A DNA stretch of 64,000 bases from Dryocosmus kuriphilus. Taxonomy: Eukaryota; Arthropoda; Insecta; Hymenoptera; Cynipidae. Within the stretch, counting starts at the first letter, position 1; each line of letters starts with the position of its first letter. Below the pieces are notes generated by a model. The model was not told the origin of the DNA and did not search any database. It saw nothing but the letters and a program-made list of their open reading frames with translations. Of the stretch, positions 33,420-43,739 are shown one piece after another. The position numbers were made by a program, and so were the translations under genes. Location: the NCBI GenBank assembly GCA_038277395.1, contig CM076197.1, positions 33,239,348-33,303,347 on the forward strand, given 5' to 3'.

Positions 33420-34135
33420 GGTATTAGATTTATGTAAAATTTGACTTTCGCGGATTTCATGAAATCTCCACGTTTTGAGACCCCCTGAGTCAGAAAAAAC
33501 GGTTTTTACAACCGTGTCTGTCTGTCTGTTGTCGTCAATGTCGTCGTCGTTGTCGTTGTCGTCGTCGCCTGTGACCGCGATAACTTTCGAAGGATTAATC
33601 GTAATGGAATGCGCTTTGGTACACTTCTTTAAGGGGTAAAAAGAAAGGACGAGTTCGTTAACCAGCAGTTTTTGACCAACGGTTATGGTTTTATCCATCA
33701 AAAACTGTTTTCACAAAATCAAAAAATCCATTTTCCGGCTAAACTATGAGAGATACAAAAAAAATGTAAGAAAGTAAAATTGTTCATCTCCAAAATATCT
33801 ACAAATTTTGCCTTAACCGTTTTTTGATAAAATGAACAGTTTTTGTTTTAATCAAGAAAACGCTATTAAAATTAAGAAACTCTGGTTTCCCGCCAAAATA
33901 TTCAAGATACAAAAAATTGGTAAAAAACAAAGTTGTTCAATTCAAAAATATCTACAAATTTTGTTTTAACCATTTTTTGTTAAAATGCACGGTTTTTGTT
34001 TTAATCGATAAAACGTTATTAAAAATCCAAATTTTCAAATTTCCCGCCAAACTATGCAAGATACGGAAAAATGATAATAAACAAAGTTGTTCGCCTTAAA
34101 AAGGTCTAAAAATTTGCTCTCTATCATTTTTTTGA
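33420..34135. repeat. satellite fragment (1.2-kb family) in the Gypsy leader
   Basis: It begins TTAGATTTATGTAAAATTTG and carries ACTTTCGCGGATTTCATG, a short GTC/GTT array, GCTTTGGTACACTTCTTTAA, and two ~155-bp submodules. All are found in the same order in the array at 57.9-64 kb. Confidence 0.85.
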
Positions 34136-34262
34136 GTAGTTGAATAACGTATCGAGCGCGAAGCGCGAATGCCAACAAACGCGCGCCCTAGGCGCGCTCA
34201 CACTTCGCGCGAAGCGCGCTCACACTTCGCGCGAAGCGCGCGATGAGAATGTGCCCGCGAAG
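34136..34262. repeat. GC-rich palindromic GCGCGAAGCGCGC cluster
   Basis: CGCGAAGCGCGC-type palindromes recur four times, twice as the direct repeat ACTTCGCGCGAAGCGCGC. The next motif (CCCGCGAAGCGGGC) has the same symmetry. Shorter relatives occur at 34716 and 51672. Confidence 0.75.
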
Positions 34263-34426
34263 CGGGCAGATTTTTTTCTCTCACTTCATAGTTTTTCTAG
34301 TGTTACTTCACAGTTCTTTTTTTGTGTCTTGCGTCACCTCGCATACAAGCGTTACTTCACATCGCGTCTCGGTTCCAAGCGTCCTTTTCTCAAAAACATC
34401 TTTCGCATGTTTTCCTTTCTCTTCAC

Positions 34427-34444
34427 ATCCCGGACGAGCCCCCA
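34427..34444 (-). other. primer binding site matching tRNA-Pro
   Basis: The minus strand reads TGGGGGCTCGTCCGGGAT, the 18 bases complementary to the 3' end of tRNA-Pro that also serve as primer site in murine leukaemia virus. It sits six bases inside the TG/CA boundary of the LTR remnant, as a primer site should. Confidence 0.85.
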
Positions 34445-34501
34445 AAAAGTTGTGGATACGTGAATCGAATTAAAAACGCACCCACTTTCACCATAACTTT
34501 A

Positions 34502-35549
34502 GTTTTGTGGGCACATTCTCATCGCGCGCTTCGGGCTCGGATGTTTTTGGTCCTTGCACATCGTGCTCGATATTCGTTACTTGGGTCTTAAAATTTCAAA
34601 ACACCTCTTTTTAATGAGATTATTAAATTTGAATTTTTTATTAAAAATTACAAAAGAAATTATTTTACTTACGGCTCTATCGACCTTAAGGAATACATTC
34701 TCATTACGAGACTCGCGCTTCGCGCTCGAAAATTAAATTTTTTTAAAACAAATTGTAGATTGGTAAAGTTTTCCTGTGGTTTTCCAAATTTTCACATTGC
34801 AGGATTTCCATTCTTAAAAGTAAAACGATGAGTCTTATAAATAAATTTTTTAGCTCTTTGCAAGGTGAACAATTCCGCTTGTTAATATTTTCTCATATCT
34901 TGCACAGTTTTGCTGAAAAGTATTTTTCTTTATATTTCATAACATATTTCACGAATAACTAAAAAACGACGCTTCTGTTCAAAATTTGAATTTTTTATTT
35001 TTAATAACGTTTTCTCGATTAAAACAAAAACCGTGCATTTTATCAAAAAATGGTTAAAACAAGATTTGTAGATTTTTTAAGATGAACAATTTTACTCTCT
35101 ACCGTTTTTTTTTTGTATCTTGCATAGTTCAGCCGGAACATTGATTTCTTAATTTTGTGAAAACCGTTTTTGATGATAAAACTATAATCACTGGTCAAAA
35201 ACCGCTGGTGAACGAAATCATCCTTTCCTTTTACGCCTTAAGGAAGTGTGCCAAGGCGCAATCCAATCCGATTAGTCCTTCGAGAGTTATCGTGAGAACA
35301 GACGACAACGACAACAACAACAACGACAACGACAACGATGACAACAGACAGACAGACACCGTCGTGAAACATGTTTTTTTTTTTCGGATTTAGGAGGTCA
35401 CGAAACGTCGAGACTTCATGAAATCCGCGAAAGTCAGTTTTCACATAAAACTAATACCTCCTCATTGAGATGAGAATGTGAAAATAAAAATTGCATTTTT
35501 CAACCAAACTATGTAAAAAATTAAGGAATTCACGTTTTTGATATACTTT
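34502..35549. repeat. satellite-derived fragments with an intact TTAA empty site
   Basis: Blocks of the 1.2-kb family lie in mixed order. They include GACAACGACAACAACAACA-type arrays (~35305-35345) and TACGCCTTAAGGAAGTGTGC (35232-35251). The latter is the uninterrupted version of the foldback insertion site at 40884. Frames over the array (e.g. 35157-35393) are low-complexity. Confidence 0.75.
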
Positions 35550-35995
35550 ATAGTCCAATCATTATAGGGGGTTCACTTCGGAAAATCGAGATACCCAGTA
35601 TATTACCACGTAAAAACTTGTATTTTGGCATCCTAAAACTTCTCTCAAAATTCACATATAATTGGATGGCCGCAAGTTTTAAAGTCAGGGGTGAATGGTC
35701 ACAAAAATCGATTTTTTCTACTTTTTTTGCAAATATCTCGGTTTCTATGCATTTTACGCTAATTGTATTTATTATCAAAATTGTAGAGAATTATATTCTC
35801 TACAACTTTTGTATTTAACATTTTTTCATACCTTGAATGTTTTTCGAGATAGAGGGCGCAGAGCGCGCAGTCAGAGAATCATGTGAGGTCAACTGATAGT
35901 CCCGATCAAAAACTCGTATTATTAAGGTTATAAATCATTGCTAAATATATAATTATCATTATTTATTAACTTCTTCATTAAATTTAATCGTTCTT
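35550..35995. repeat. inverted-pair repeat, left copy
   Basis: Markers are GGATACCCAGTATATTACCACG-like DNA, GGATGGCCGCAAGTTTTAAA, GGCGCAGAGCGCGCAGTCAG and ATATATAATTATCATTATTT. The same markers occur in reverse at 39895-40380. The copy ends exactly where the minus-strand LTR begins (35996). Confidence 0.85.
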
Positions 35996-36395
35996 TGTAG
36001 AGCATGGGATCTCACCGGGGAAGGGATTAGGATGTGGACGCCAAGAATTGGGGAGAAAACACAATAATACAAGTGGGATTTCTACAAAAACATAATATAT
36101 TGACTTACAAAAATGATTCCCAATAAGATGTTCCAGAACAGACTGCTTAGTGACTTTTATACGTGCCCAGACCAAGACTACCAGAACCAATGCTAGCTGC
36201 CACAGAGCAAAACCGAGACCAACAGCGGACGACGCACGATACTGACTAAAGACTAAAATACGACTGCCTGTAATCGACTGACTGTCCGAACGACGCGAGC
36301 CGCCGCCAGCCACACGCACGGGATCCCTCGTGGATTCCCGGGCGGGCTCGGCGCAGGGTCCGTCGCTCGGGCAGCCATGCATCATTTCTGTTACA
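35996..36395 (-). mobile_element. 400-bp LTR, minus strand, preceded by a G-run polypurine tract
   Basis: On the minus strand it starts TGTAACAGAAATGATGCATG and ends CATGCTCTACA, with a TATAAAAG box (36161-36154). Immediately upstream on that strand is AG followed by an ~18-base G run (36399-36416), positioned as the polypurine tract of a 3' LTR. The internal region therefore lies to the right and includes the ORF at 37150-36434. Confidence 0.75.
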
Positions 36396-36433
36396 AAACC
36401 CCCCCCCCCCCCCCCCTCTAATGAGGTTCGGGT

Positions 36434-37150
36434 TTATCCCCAGTATTCCCGATCGTTTCGTAATTTCTTCTTATATTCTTCCCACTCCTTGTACGAATCC
36501 TCTCTTGCCTTTTTCCATTCTTTTTCCGCTTTCCTTTCCTCTTCCTTTCTTCTTTCCTTTTCCTCTTCTTCCTCCTTCTTCCTTTTTTCCATTATCTTTC
36601 TCTGGCTTTCTTCCCTTTCCCACTTTATTTTCTCTTCTCTTTCCTTCTCCTCTTTCCTTACTTCCTCCTTTATTTTCTCAGCTCTTTTTTCGAACTCTCT
36701 CTTGAATTCGAGGGAGTGTCGTCGGGACCTCTCCTCGAATTCAAGAGTGAGCTCGAGCAACCTTTCTTTCATCCCTTTCACCCTTTCCATCTCCTCCTCC
36801 GCCGTTTCTTTTCCCTCTTCCTCCTCCTCCTCCGATTCCTTCCATTCTTCCTCCTCTTCTGATTCCTTCCATTCTTCCTCCGGTTCTGGTGGTGGAGGCG
36901 GTGTTGGTGGCGGTGGAGGTGGTGTTGGTGGTGCTGGTGGTGTGGGTGGCGCTGGAGGCGGTGTTGGTGGTGCTGGTGGTGTCGGCGGCGCTCCCAGCAT
37001 CTGTCGGACGTGACGGTGGGGATGATATGGGATGTCTCCCTCCGCCACGCCCGACCTCCTCAACTTGAGCCACTTTAACGCCCGGCATTTGCTGGCGTGA
37101 GCTGTCAGGGTTTCCCCCGACAGCTCAGTTTGGCAAAAGTGGCACCTCAT
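36434..37150 (-). CDS. zinc-finger/coiled-coil ORF next to the 3' LTR
   Basis: The 238-codon frame begins just after a splice acceptor (TTAATTTCCAG, ending about 37160), so it is probably read from a spliced message. The N-terminus has CHFCQTELSGE...H...C, a C2HC-type knuckle. A Pro/Ala/Thr repeat (PPTPPAPPTPP) and two EEEWKESEEEE repeats follow, then a long Glu/Lys/Arg coiled coil ending YKKKLRNDREYWG. It takes the place of env, directly before the polypurine tract. I do not recognise it; it is not env-like, having no signal peptide or membrane segment. Confidence 0.55.
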   Translation of the reverse strand: MRCHFCQTELSGETLTAHASKCRALKWLKLRRSGVAEGDIPYHPHRHVRQMLGAPPTPPAPPTPPPAPPTPPAPPTPPPPPPTPPPPPEPEEEWKESEEEEEWKESEEEEEEGKETAEEEMERVKGMKERLLELTLEFEERSRRHSLEFKREFEKRAEKIKEEVRKEEKEREEKIKWEREESQRKIMEKRKKEEEEEKERRKEEERKAEKEWKKAREDSYKEWEEYKKKLRNDREYWG

Positions 37151-37359
37151 CCTGATACCCTGGAAATTAATTTAATGGCTGTTTTTTGTCCTGGAGTCTT
37201 TAGTTTTGGAGTCTGTCTGATTTGCATGCCACACACCTCCCGCCTGTGCCATTCAATAGTGAAATTATGCCTGTGATATGATAATTTTAAGGATATTGTT
37301 GATTGTATAATATATAATAATTGTGCCATGTTTCGGGTTCGTGCCATGCCGTCTAAGAA

Positions 37360-38478
37360 AGTGACAAAGTATTAAAGTGAAAAATAAAATAACCAAGTCG
37401 GAAAAGAATTAAAATTGAAAATTTAAGAGTAGCAAAATCGGGAAAAATAAAAGTGTCAGAAAAGTGGTTAATTTAAGAATGAAAGTTTGAATAAAAATAG
37501 AAAAGAAATATTTAAGTTGATAATGGGTTTTCAAAGAAAGTAAAATTAAAGAAAAAACTCACAAGTTGAAAAATAAAGTGAAAAGAAAAAGTGTTATAAG
37601 AAACCAAAATTTTGTAAAACTGTTGAATTTAGAAAGGAATAAAATTTTAAAATGGGTTGGGAAATAATAAAGTTTTGAAATCGTTAAAGGAAAGAAAATT
37701 ATCGAAAAGTTGGAATATAAATAACTTTGGAAACCTACAGTAAGATAAAATTCGCATTAAACGTTTAATTAGGCAGTACAAGGTCACGCTGGGCACAAAC
37801 AAAACAAAGTTGGTTGAGACAGAAATAAATACGATTCTCAAACTCGAAGAGACTGGAAATATAATTAAAATGCCAGTCTAGAATTTAATTTCAAATGTAA
37901 GAAATGTTAGCGGAAAGAAATGGGAAAATAAGAAGGTAAAATTTTCAGTGTAAGTGCTTGTTACAAGCCATCATACGTCACAGAGTGACTAGTTGCGTGG
38001 CAGGGTGCAGTGTACGCACGAAATACAGACCGCGGTACGGGAGAGGGTAACTCACCGGACGGCGGGCTGTCCGCGAGGTCGCGAGTACTGAGAGCGCAAA
38101 GGTCACGCGCTGTACTTTACGAACCAGGCTATTTACAGCAAAAAGGACCAAATTTTCGGATCATACGAATTAATAGAATAATCCGAAATATTGGAAATAA
38201 AATTTAAGGTAAATTAAGAAACCCAAAGGGAGTTGGCAAGCACGAAGCCAACAGGTTTAAAGGGAAACTATATAGGATGTCCAAATAATAAACGGACACC
38301 GTATTATAGAAATACATATATACTATAGCAATAGGGAACAACACATATATATATAGGGTGTCCCCAAAACAGTTAAATTACAGGTTAAGGTAGTATCGAC
38401 GGCTGTACAGCCCAAACAACCGTAGACACTACAAAGGGAGGAAAAGTAAGATTTGTAACGATTGTCCGATCTGTATTA
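37360..38478 (+). other. A-rich leader upstream of a plus-strand gag
   Basis: It is A-rich with few G+C except a patch at 37985-38130 (GACCGCGGTACGGGAGAGG). Two ATATATATAGGGTGTCC-like repeats lie at 38276 and 38346. No gene. The structure fits a Gypsy leader, but no LTR or primer site was recognised. Confidence 0.35.
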
Positions 38479-39735
38479 ATGAAACTCAGATCGGGAAATT
38501 TAAAGATAGATAAACCCAAAATGCCGAAACAAACAGAAATCCAAACCGATCAAGAGAGCCTGGACTTGGAGGGAGCTATGGCACCTCCAACTCCGGACTC
38601 GGGAATAAACAGAACATCGAAAATGGGTGCAATTCCCAAAATAATAAACCGATCCGTGGGACGAGGTAGAAGTTTGCGTAGGAATGAAAACGAAACAACA
38701 AGAATGGGAAAATCAGGTAGGGACTTGGAAATTACAAACAAAGAACCAAGTAAAATAATTAACCCTTATGCGTCATTAGCTTGGGACCCTACAGATTTGC
38801 CAACGCTAAATTTACCCAGGCAACAAGCAAACTTAACAGAAGATCGAGAAATCTTAGGGACGATTAACGATAAAACATTCGAAATTGACTCATTTTTAGA
38901 AAACAACACTCAATTTTTGTTAGAGACAGACGAACTCCTAAACAGCGCGGAATATAACGAGTTTATGAATAAACAAAAAGAAAGATTTTTAAAAGAAAAA
39001 ATGGAACAATTAAAAATTCGTAAAAATAATTTAAACCCGCAGGCCCATAGTTCATTTACAAAAGAAACAATAGATAGAACAAAATCAGAAAGAACCCCTA
39101 TAGATAAACGAAACGAACCCCGCAGTAGGTACTCAGTTCAGTTTGACCTTGAAGAAAGACCTAGGGAAACCAGTAAAAGAGTAATAAACAAAACGTCAAT
39201 GAAAAGAAGGGAAAAAGAAACAGACTTCAGAATTTACGACTCTGACTCCAGCGATGACAAGGGATACGATTTAATTTCTAATAATAACAGATCGCGCAGA
39301 AATTTAACATCAAGGGAAAGGTCAAGTAGACGATCGCGGAATAATGTAAATAGTTCTGAAAACGAATACGAACCTGAAAATAGGAGAAACGAAACAATTC
39401 AAGCGACTTATTTCCCATTTGGAATGGTACAAACACCATTCCAAATAATGACAAATTGGCCGGTCAAATTTAGAAATAACAAGGAGGATAGCCCAGCCAG
39501 TTTCCTGGAAGATTTAAAACGATTTAAAAGAGGGTACAAAATAGATGACCGCGACATACTAGAAAATTTAGACGCGGTATTAATTGAGGATGCACGTGAC
39601 TGGTTCTCAATTAATAAAAATTCGTGGAGAAATTTATCCGACTTTTTTGAGGATTTTAAAAGCGCATACAACTTGTTGTTCTCAAAATTTTTATTCTTCT
39701 TTATTAATTTTGACAATAATAAATGTATCGAATGA
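38479..39735 (+). pseudogene. Gypsy-type Gag, truncated
   Basis: The 418-codon frame has a long basic and acidic disordered region (RSRYSVQFDLEERPRET; many RRS/SRR). A retrotransposon-gag domain follows near residues 325-400 (FRNNKEDSPASFLEDLKRF, DILENLDAVLIEDARDWF, WRNLSDFFEDFKSAY). Right after this the sequence turns into AT-rich noise and stops; nucleocapsid and pol are missing. The truncation coincides with the approach to the inverted-pair repeat at 39895. Its orientation is opposite to the LTR at 35996, so the two belong to different elements. Confidence 0.7.
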
Positions 39736-39894
39736 CACTTTTAATAAAAAACATTAATTAAAAATTTACTTCTTTTCTTCTTTATTGATTTAGAAAGTCA
39801 TTAGTATAAATTAGATTAGAATTAAAATATCATTTAAGTATTCCTCAACAATTTTTTAATTACATGACCAGGTAAGTGTTATTAAATAAATTGA

Positions 39895-40380
39895 AACTTA
39901 ATTAAAAATAGATAAGTAACTAAAGAAACATTGAATTTAATGAAAAAGTTAATAAATAATGATAATTATATATTTATCAATGATTTATAACCTTAATATT
40001 ACGAGTTTTTGATCGGGACTATCAGTTGACCTCACATGATTCTCTGACTGCGCGCTCTGCGCCCTCTATCTCGAAAACAATTCAAGGTATGAAAAAATGT
40101 TAAATACAAAAGTTGTAGAGAATATAATTATCTACAATGTAGATAATAAATACAATTAGCGTAAAATCCATAGAAACCGAGATATTTGCAAAAAAAGTAG
40201 AAAAAATCGATTTTTGTAACCATTGACCCCTGACTTTAAAACTTGCGGCCATCCAATTATATGTGAATTTTGAGAGAAGTTTTAGGATGCCAAAATACAA
40301 GTTTTTACGTGGTAATATACTGGGTATCCCGATTTTCCAAGATTTGCAACTAATTTGGCCTAAGATGACTGGACTATTAA
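39895..40380. repeat. inverted-pair repeat, right copy
   Basis: This is the reverse complement of 35550-35995 with scattered differences, including a changed stretch at about 40130 (ATCTACAATGTAGATAATA). It is followed by satellite-derived blocks (40440-40883) in the same orientation as those at 34960-35240. Confidence 0.85.
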
Positions 40381-40887
40381 TCGACTGGTAAGCATGAGGA
40401 ACATGATGAGAATGCGCCTGAGTAGCGGGCAGATTTTTCAATAACTTTTAATAACTTTTTATTAACTTTATTATAGTATATTTTTTGATTAAAACAACTG
40501 TTACACGTTTCATGAATAAACTATACGTTGGATCAAAAAATAGGTTCAAACAAATTTGTAGATCTTTTTGAGCTGAACAACTTCGTTTATTATCATTTTT
40601 TTCCTACCTTTAATATTTTGGCAAGAAGCCATAGTTCTTTATTTTTAATAACGTTTTCTCGATAAAAACAAAAGCCGTGCATTTTATCAAAAAAATGGTT
40701 AAAATAAAAGTTGTAGATTTTTTTGAGATGAACAATTCTACTCTCTGCCATTTTTTTTGTATCTTGTATATTTTAGCCGGAACATTGATTTCTTAATTCT
40801 GTGAAAACCGTTTTTGATGATAAAACTATAATCACACTGGTCAAAAACCGCTGGTGAACGAAATTATCCTTTCCTTTTACGCCTTAA

Positions 40888-42163
40888 GGCTGTTGGCCGA
40901 GGTGTCGAAAAATAGGTTAGAAATGTGATGTCGCCTTAATTCCTATTCAATTCCATCTGTTTTCGTATATACGACTTATGTATTTTAAAGAGACACTTTG
41001 CAAAACAATTTCCTCAACCCGGAAGGGGTTCACGGTTGTATGAGGTGCGCTTAGTATACAGTTTTCCGAAAAAAGTACAAATATCTGTGCTAAAATACGA
41101 TAATGGAAAAGTGTTGAAATGAGGGGAAGTAGAGAAAGAGTTCCAATGGCTAGAAGGAGAAAGCAGTACCAGAGGAATACTTACAATCTGTAAATGATTA
41201 TGTTAGGGACTGCAGAGACACTGCAACTGCATTCGCGGCAAGGAAGCACTTTTTTCTTTTCCGCGAATTTCCCATTGTGCGAAATACAACCATATTCCAT
41301 GTAAAAAACATTTAAAGTACAAAAACAATTGTATGCAACAAGTGGAGTTATGACAGAATTTGATAGGTAACAGCGCTCGTCGCGCCAACCACAGCTGCCA
41401 AAATGCTGTTGGTAATGTCGCACGCGACGGCGGGAGTTTCAAATTTGAAATACGATAGTAAGGTGTAAATGTCAATGTAATACTTTTGTCTTGTGCAGAA
41501 ATATAATTTTAAAATGTTACTTTGAAGTATTGTTCAATATTAAATTATATTTCTGCACAAGACAAAAGTATTACATTGACATTTACACCATACTATCGTA
41601 TTTCAAATTTGAAACTCCCGCCGTCGCGTGCGACATTACCAACAGCATTTTGGCAGCTGTGGTTGGCGCGACGAGCGCTGTTACCTATCAAATTCTGTCA
41701 TAACTCCACTTGTTGCATACAATTGTTTTTGTACTTTAAATGTTTTTTACATGGAATATGGTTGTATTTCGCACAATGGGAAATTCGCGGAAAAGAAAAA
41801 AGTGCTTCCTTGCCGCGAATGCAGTTGCAGTGTCTCTGCAGTCCCTAACATAATCATTTACAGATTGTAAGTATTCCTCTGGTACTGCTTTCTCCTTCTA
41901 GCCATTGGAACTCTTTCTCTACTTCCCCTCATTTCAATACTTTTCCATTATCGTATTTTAGCACAGATATTTTTACTTTTTTCGGAAAACTGTATACTAA
42001 GCGCACCTCATACAACCGTGAACCCCTTCCGGGTTGAGGAAATTTTTTTGCAAAGTGTCTCTTTAAAATACATAAGTCGTATATACGAAAACAGATGGAA
42101 TTGAATAGGAATTAAGGCGACATCACATTTCTAACCTATTTTTCGACACCTCGGCCAACAGCC
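40888..42163. mobile_element. 1276-bp near-perfect foldback (palindrome) at TTAA
   Basis: The arms, 40888-41510 and 41542-42163 (about 622 bp each), are nearly identical inverted copies separated by ~31 bp. TTAA duplicates flank it (40884-40887, 42164-42167). It interrupts a satellite fragment whose empty version exists at 35232-35251. The termini GGCTGTTGGCCGAGG match the short copy at 17497. No protein is encoded; paired frames in the two arms are mirror images. Confidence 0.95.
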
Positions 42164-42167
42164 TTAA

Positions 42168-42340
42168 GGAAGTGTGCCAAGGCGCAATCCAATCCAATTA
42201 GTCCTTCGAGAGTTATCGTGAGAACAGACGACGACAAGAACGGCAACGACAACGACGAGGACGACGACAGACAGCCACCAACGTAAAACATGTTTTTTCG
42301 GATTCATGAAATGTCGAGATTTGATGAAATCCCCGAAGAA
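42168..42340. repeat. satellite fragment, continuation after the foldback
   Basis: The GGAAGTGTGCCAAGGCGCAA block resumes directly after TTAA. A short GACGACGAC-type array (42225-42270) and ATGAAATGTCGAGATTTGAT follow. Confidence 0.8.
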
Positions 42341-43008
42341 AGTGAGTTATATTATAAAAGGTAGATGTTTAACGTGGTGTCAGAGTGGGAGAATGATATA
42401 TATAGGTAATCACTTTTTCTGCCCTATGTAGGTGGTGCCCTCACCGTACTACGAAGTCCAGCGCTGGTTTTCTCGATTCTCTTAACATTTAACGGTAAAA
42501 CAGAAGCAAAGCTTTTTTAAGGTTAGGAAATTTTGACATTCAACATCAAAACATAAACATAGCATTTCACTCATTGCCAGTCTTCAATCTGATATCCTGG
42601 AAGTCATACAATTAACCAAAGAAAGTTTGAAGTGAAACAAAAAGTGAAAGTGAACAAAATGAAGATCCTATGGCTCGAGAATATGCCCTTTTTCAGATAA
42701 ATGAATGGGTAAATAATAAATGTGATTTACGTTTAAAATAATTTTGATTCACTGATACTTTCTAGCGATTGTCAGCTATTCGACCCATAAGGATTGACAA
42801 TAGCAAAGATAGGCAGTCTGTTTTGAGACTATAGCACGAAGTCTATCATTCTCTGTTTGCAAAATCAGTAGCTTCTCGGCGCGGCGTCGCTCCGGCCTTC
42901 ATTCTCGTCTTTGTTAGTGACTATTTCCTTTTCTGCTGGTGATGTGTTGTCCTGATTTTCTTCCTGAAAAAACTGTGGAGTAGATGGTGGGAGATGAATG
43001 TTACTTAC

Positions 43009-43192
43009 CTCGTGTCTTCTTTCTGCATTTTTTTGTCAAAATCTGGCATGACCTCATCTACCAGGAGATAGTGAATAAGAACTGCATTGCGAATCAACTT
43101 TCCATAAGGGGCAGGAGTCGTAAAATCTGAGTCTTGGAAGTGAAGGCCACATATCCTCAAACGTGTTGTACGGCATTTCCCTTCCTCAATCC
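43009..43192 (-). CDS. exon encoding part of a THAP-like zinc finger
   Basis: A 184-base minus-strand exon lies between an acceptor (TTTTTTATAG, ending 43193) and a donor (ACGAG|GTAAGT, 43008). It reads KCRTTRLRICGLHFQDSDF, then YGKLIRNAVLIHY. The Cys-x2-His pair, hydrophobic spacing and basic LxxxAV stretch match the second half of a C2CH THAP domain. The first Cys pair would be on an upstream exon I do not see. A possible next exon ends quickly at a stop. THAP domains occur in P-element-type transposases and host regulators. It lies 2 kb from, and opposite to, the RAG1/Transib-like gene. Confidence 0.5.
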
Positions 43193-43739
43193 CTATAAAA
43201 AAGAAATGTTAATGAATACATTAACAAGATAGTATGCTTTCTGAATTTAAAATGCTTACACAAATTTTAGGATTCATTTTCCAATTCATATTGAAGTAAA
43301 AATATAATACTGAACTGCATAATTTAGGCATTTAGATTCGAAAATTGCGTATTTTCTTGTTAGGTACATTTCATATAAAGTATTCAGTACAAAACTCGAT
43401 CAAGAAAGCTTCGTTGTTTTATAAGTTTCATATTTATTTAATTCTCAATATTTTTAACTATTTAAAAAATGTAAAAAACAATTAAAAATTAAATTCTAAG
43501 CTCCAAAAAATATCCAATTTATACTAGCACAAATGTAATTACTTCCATTCAAATAAGAATCAATTCAAGAATCATTTGTATAGTACATATATATAAATAT
43601 GTATACTCAATCATGTTATGTTATGTCTTGCTCTTTAAAATTAGAGAAAGAAATAAGGAAAAACAAATGAACTAAGAAACACATAAAGAAGAAATAAATG
43701 AATGAAGTATTTCTTTATTCATTTGTTTTCTTTTCATTT

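Larger units (their letters stand above)
28720..34501 (-). mobile_element. Ty3/Gypsy LTR retrotransposon, decayed
   Basis: On the minus strand the order is 5' LTR remnant (34501-34451), tRNA-Pro primer site (34444-34427), leader, gag, protease, RT, RNase H, integrase, 3' LTR (ending 28720). The two LTR ends share TGTGG-TA-GTGAATCGAATT (28720 and 34451) and match over ~50 bases. The 5' LTR then stops, joined to satellite DNA. The leader is interrupted by another satellite fragment (about 33420-34135). Gene order RT-RNase H-integrase is typical of Ty3/Gypsy. The element is dead. Confidence 0.85.

Noticed and set aside
36330..37013. Plus-strand Ser/Gly-rich frame
   Set aside because: It is the antisense of the Glu/Lys coiled coil and Pro repeat of the minus-strand ORF.
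41491..41870. Frames in the foldback element, present twice in mirror image
   Set aside because: They are identical on both arms because of the palindrome and have no recognised domain.
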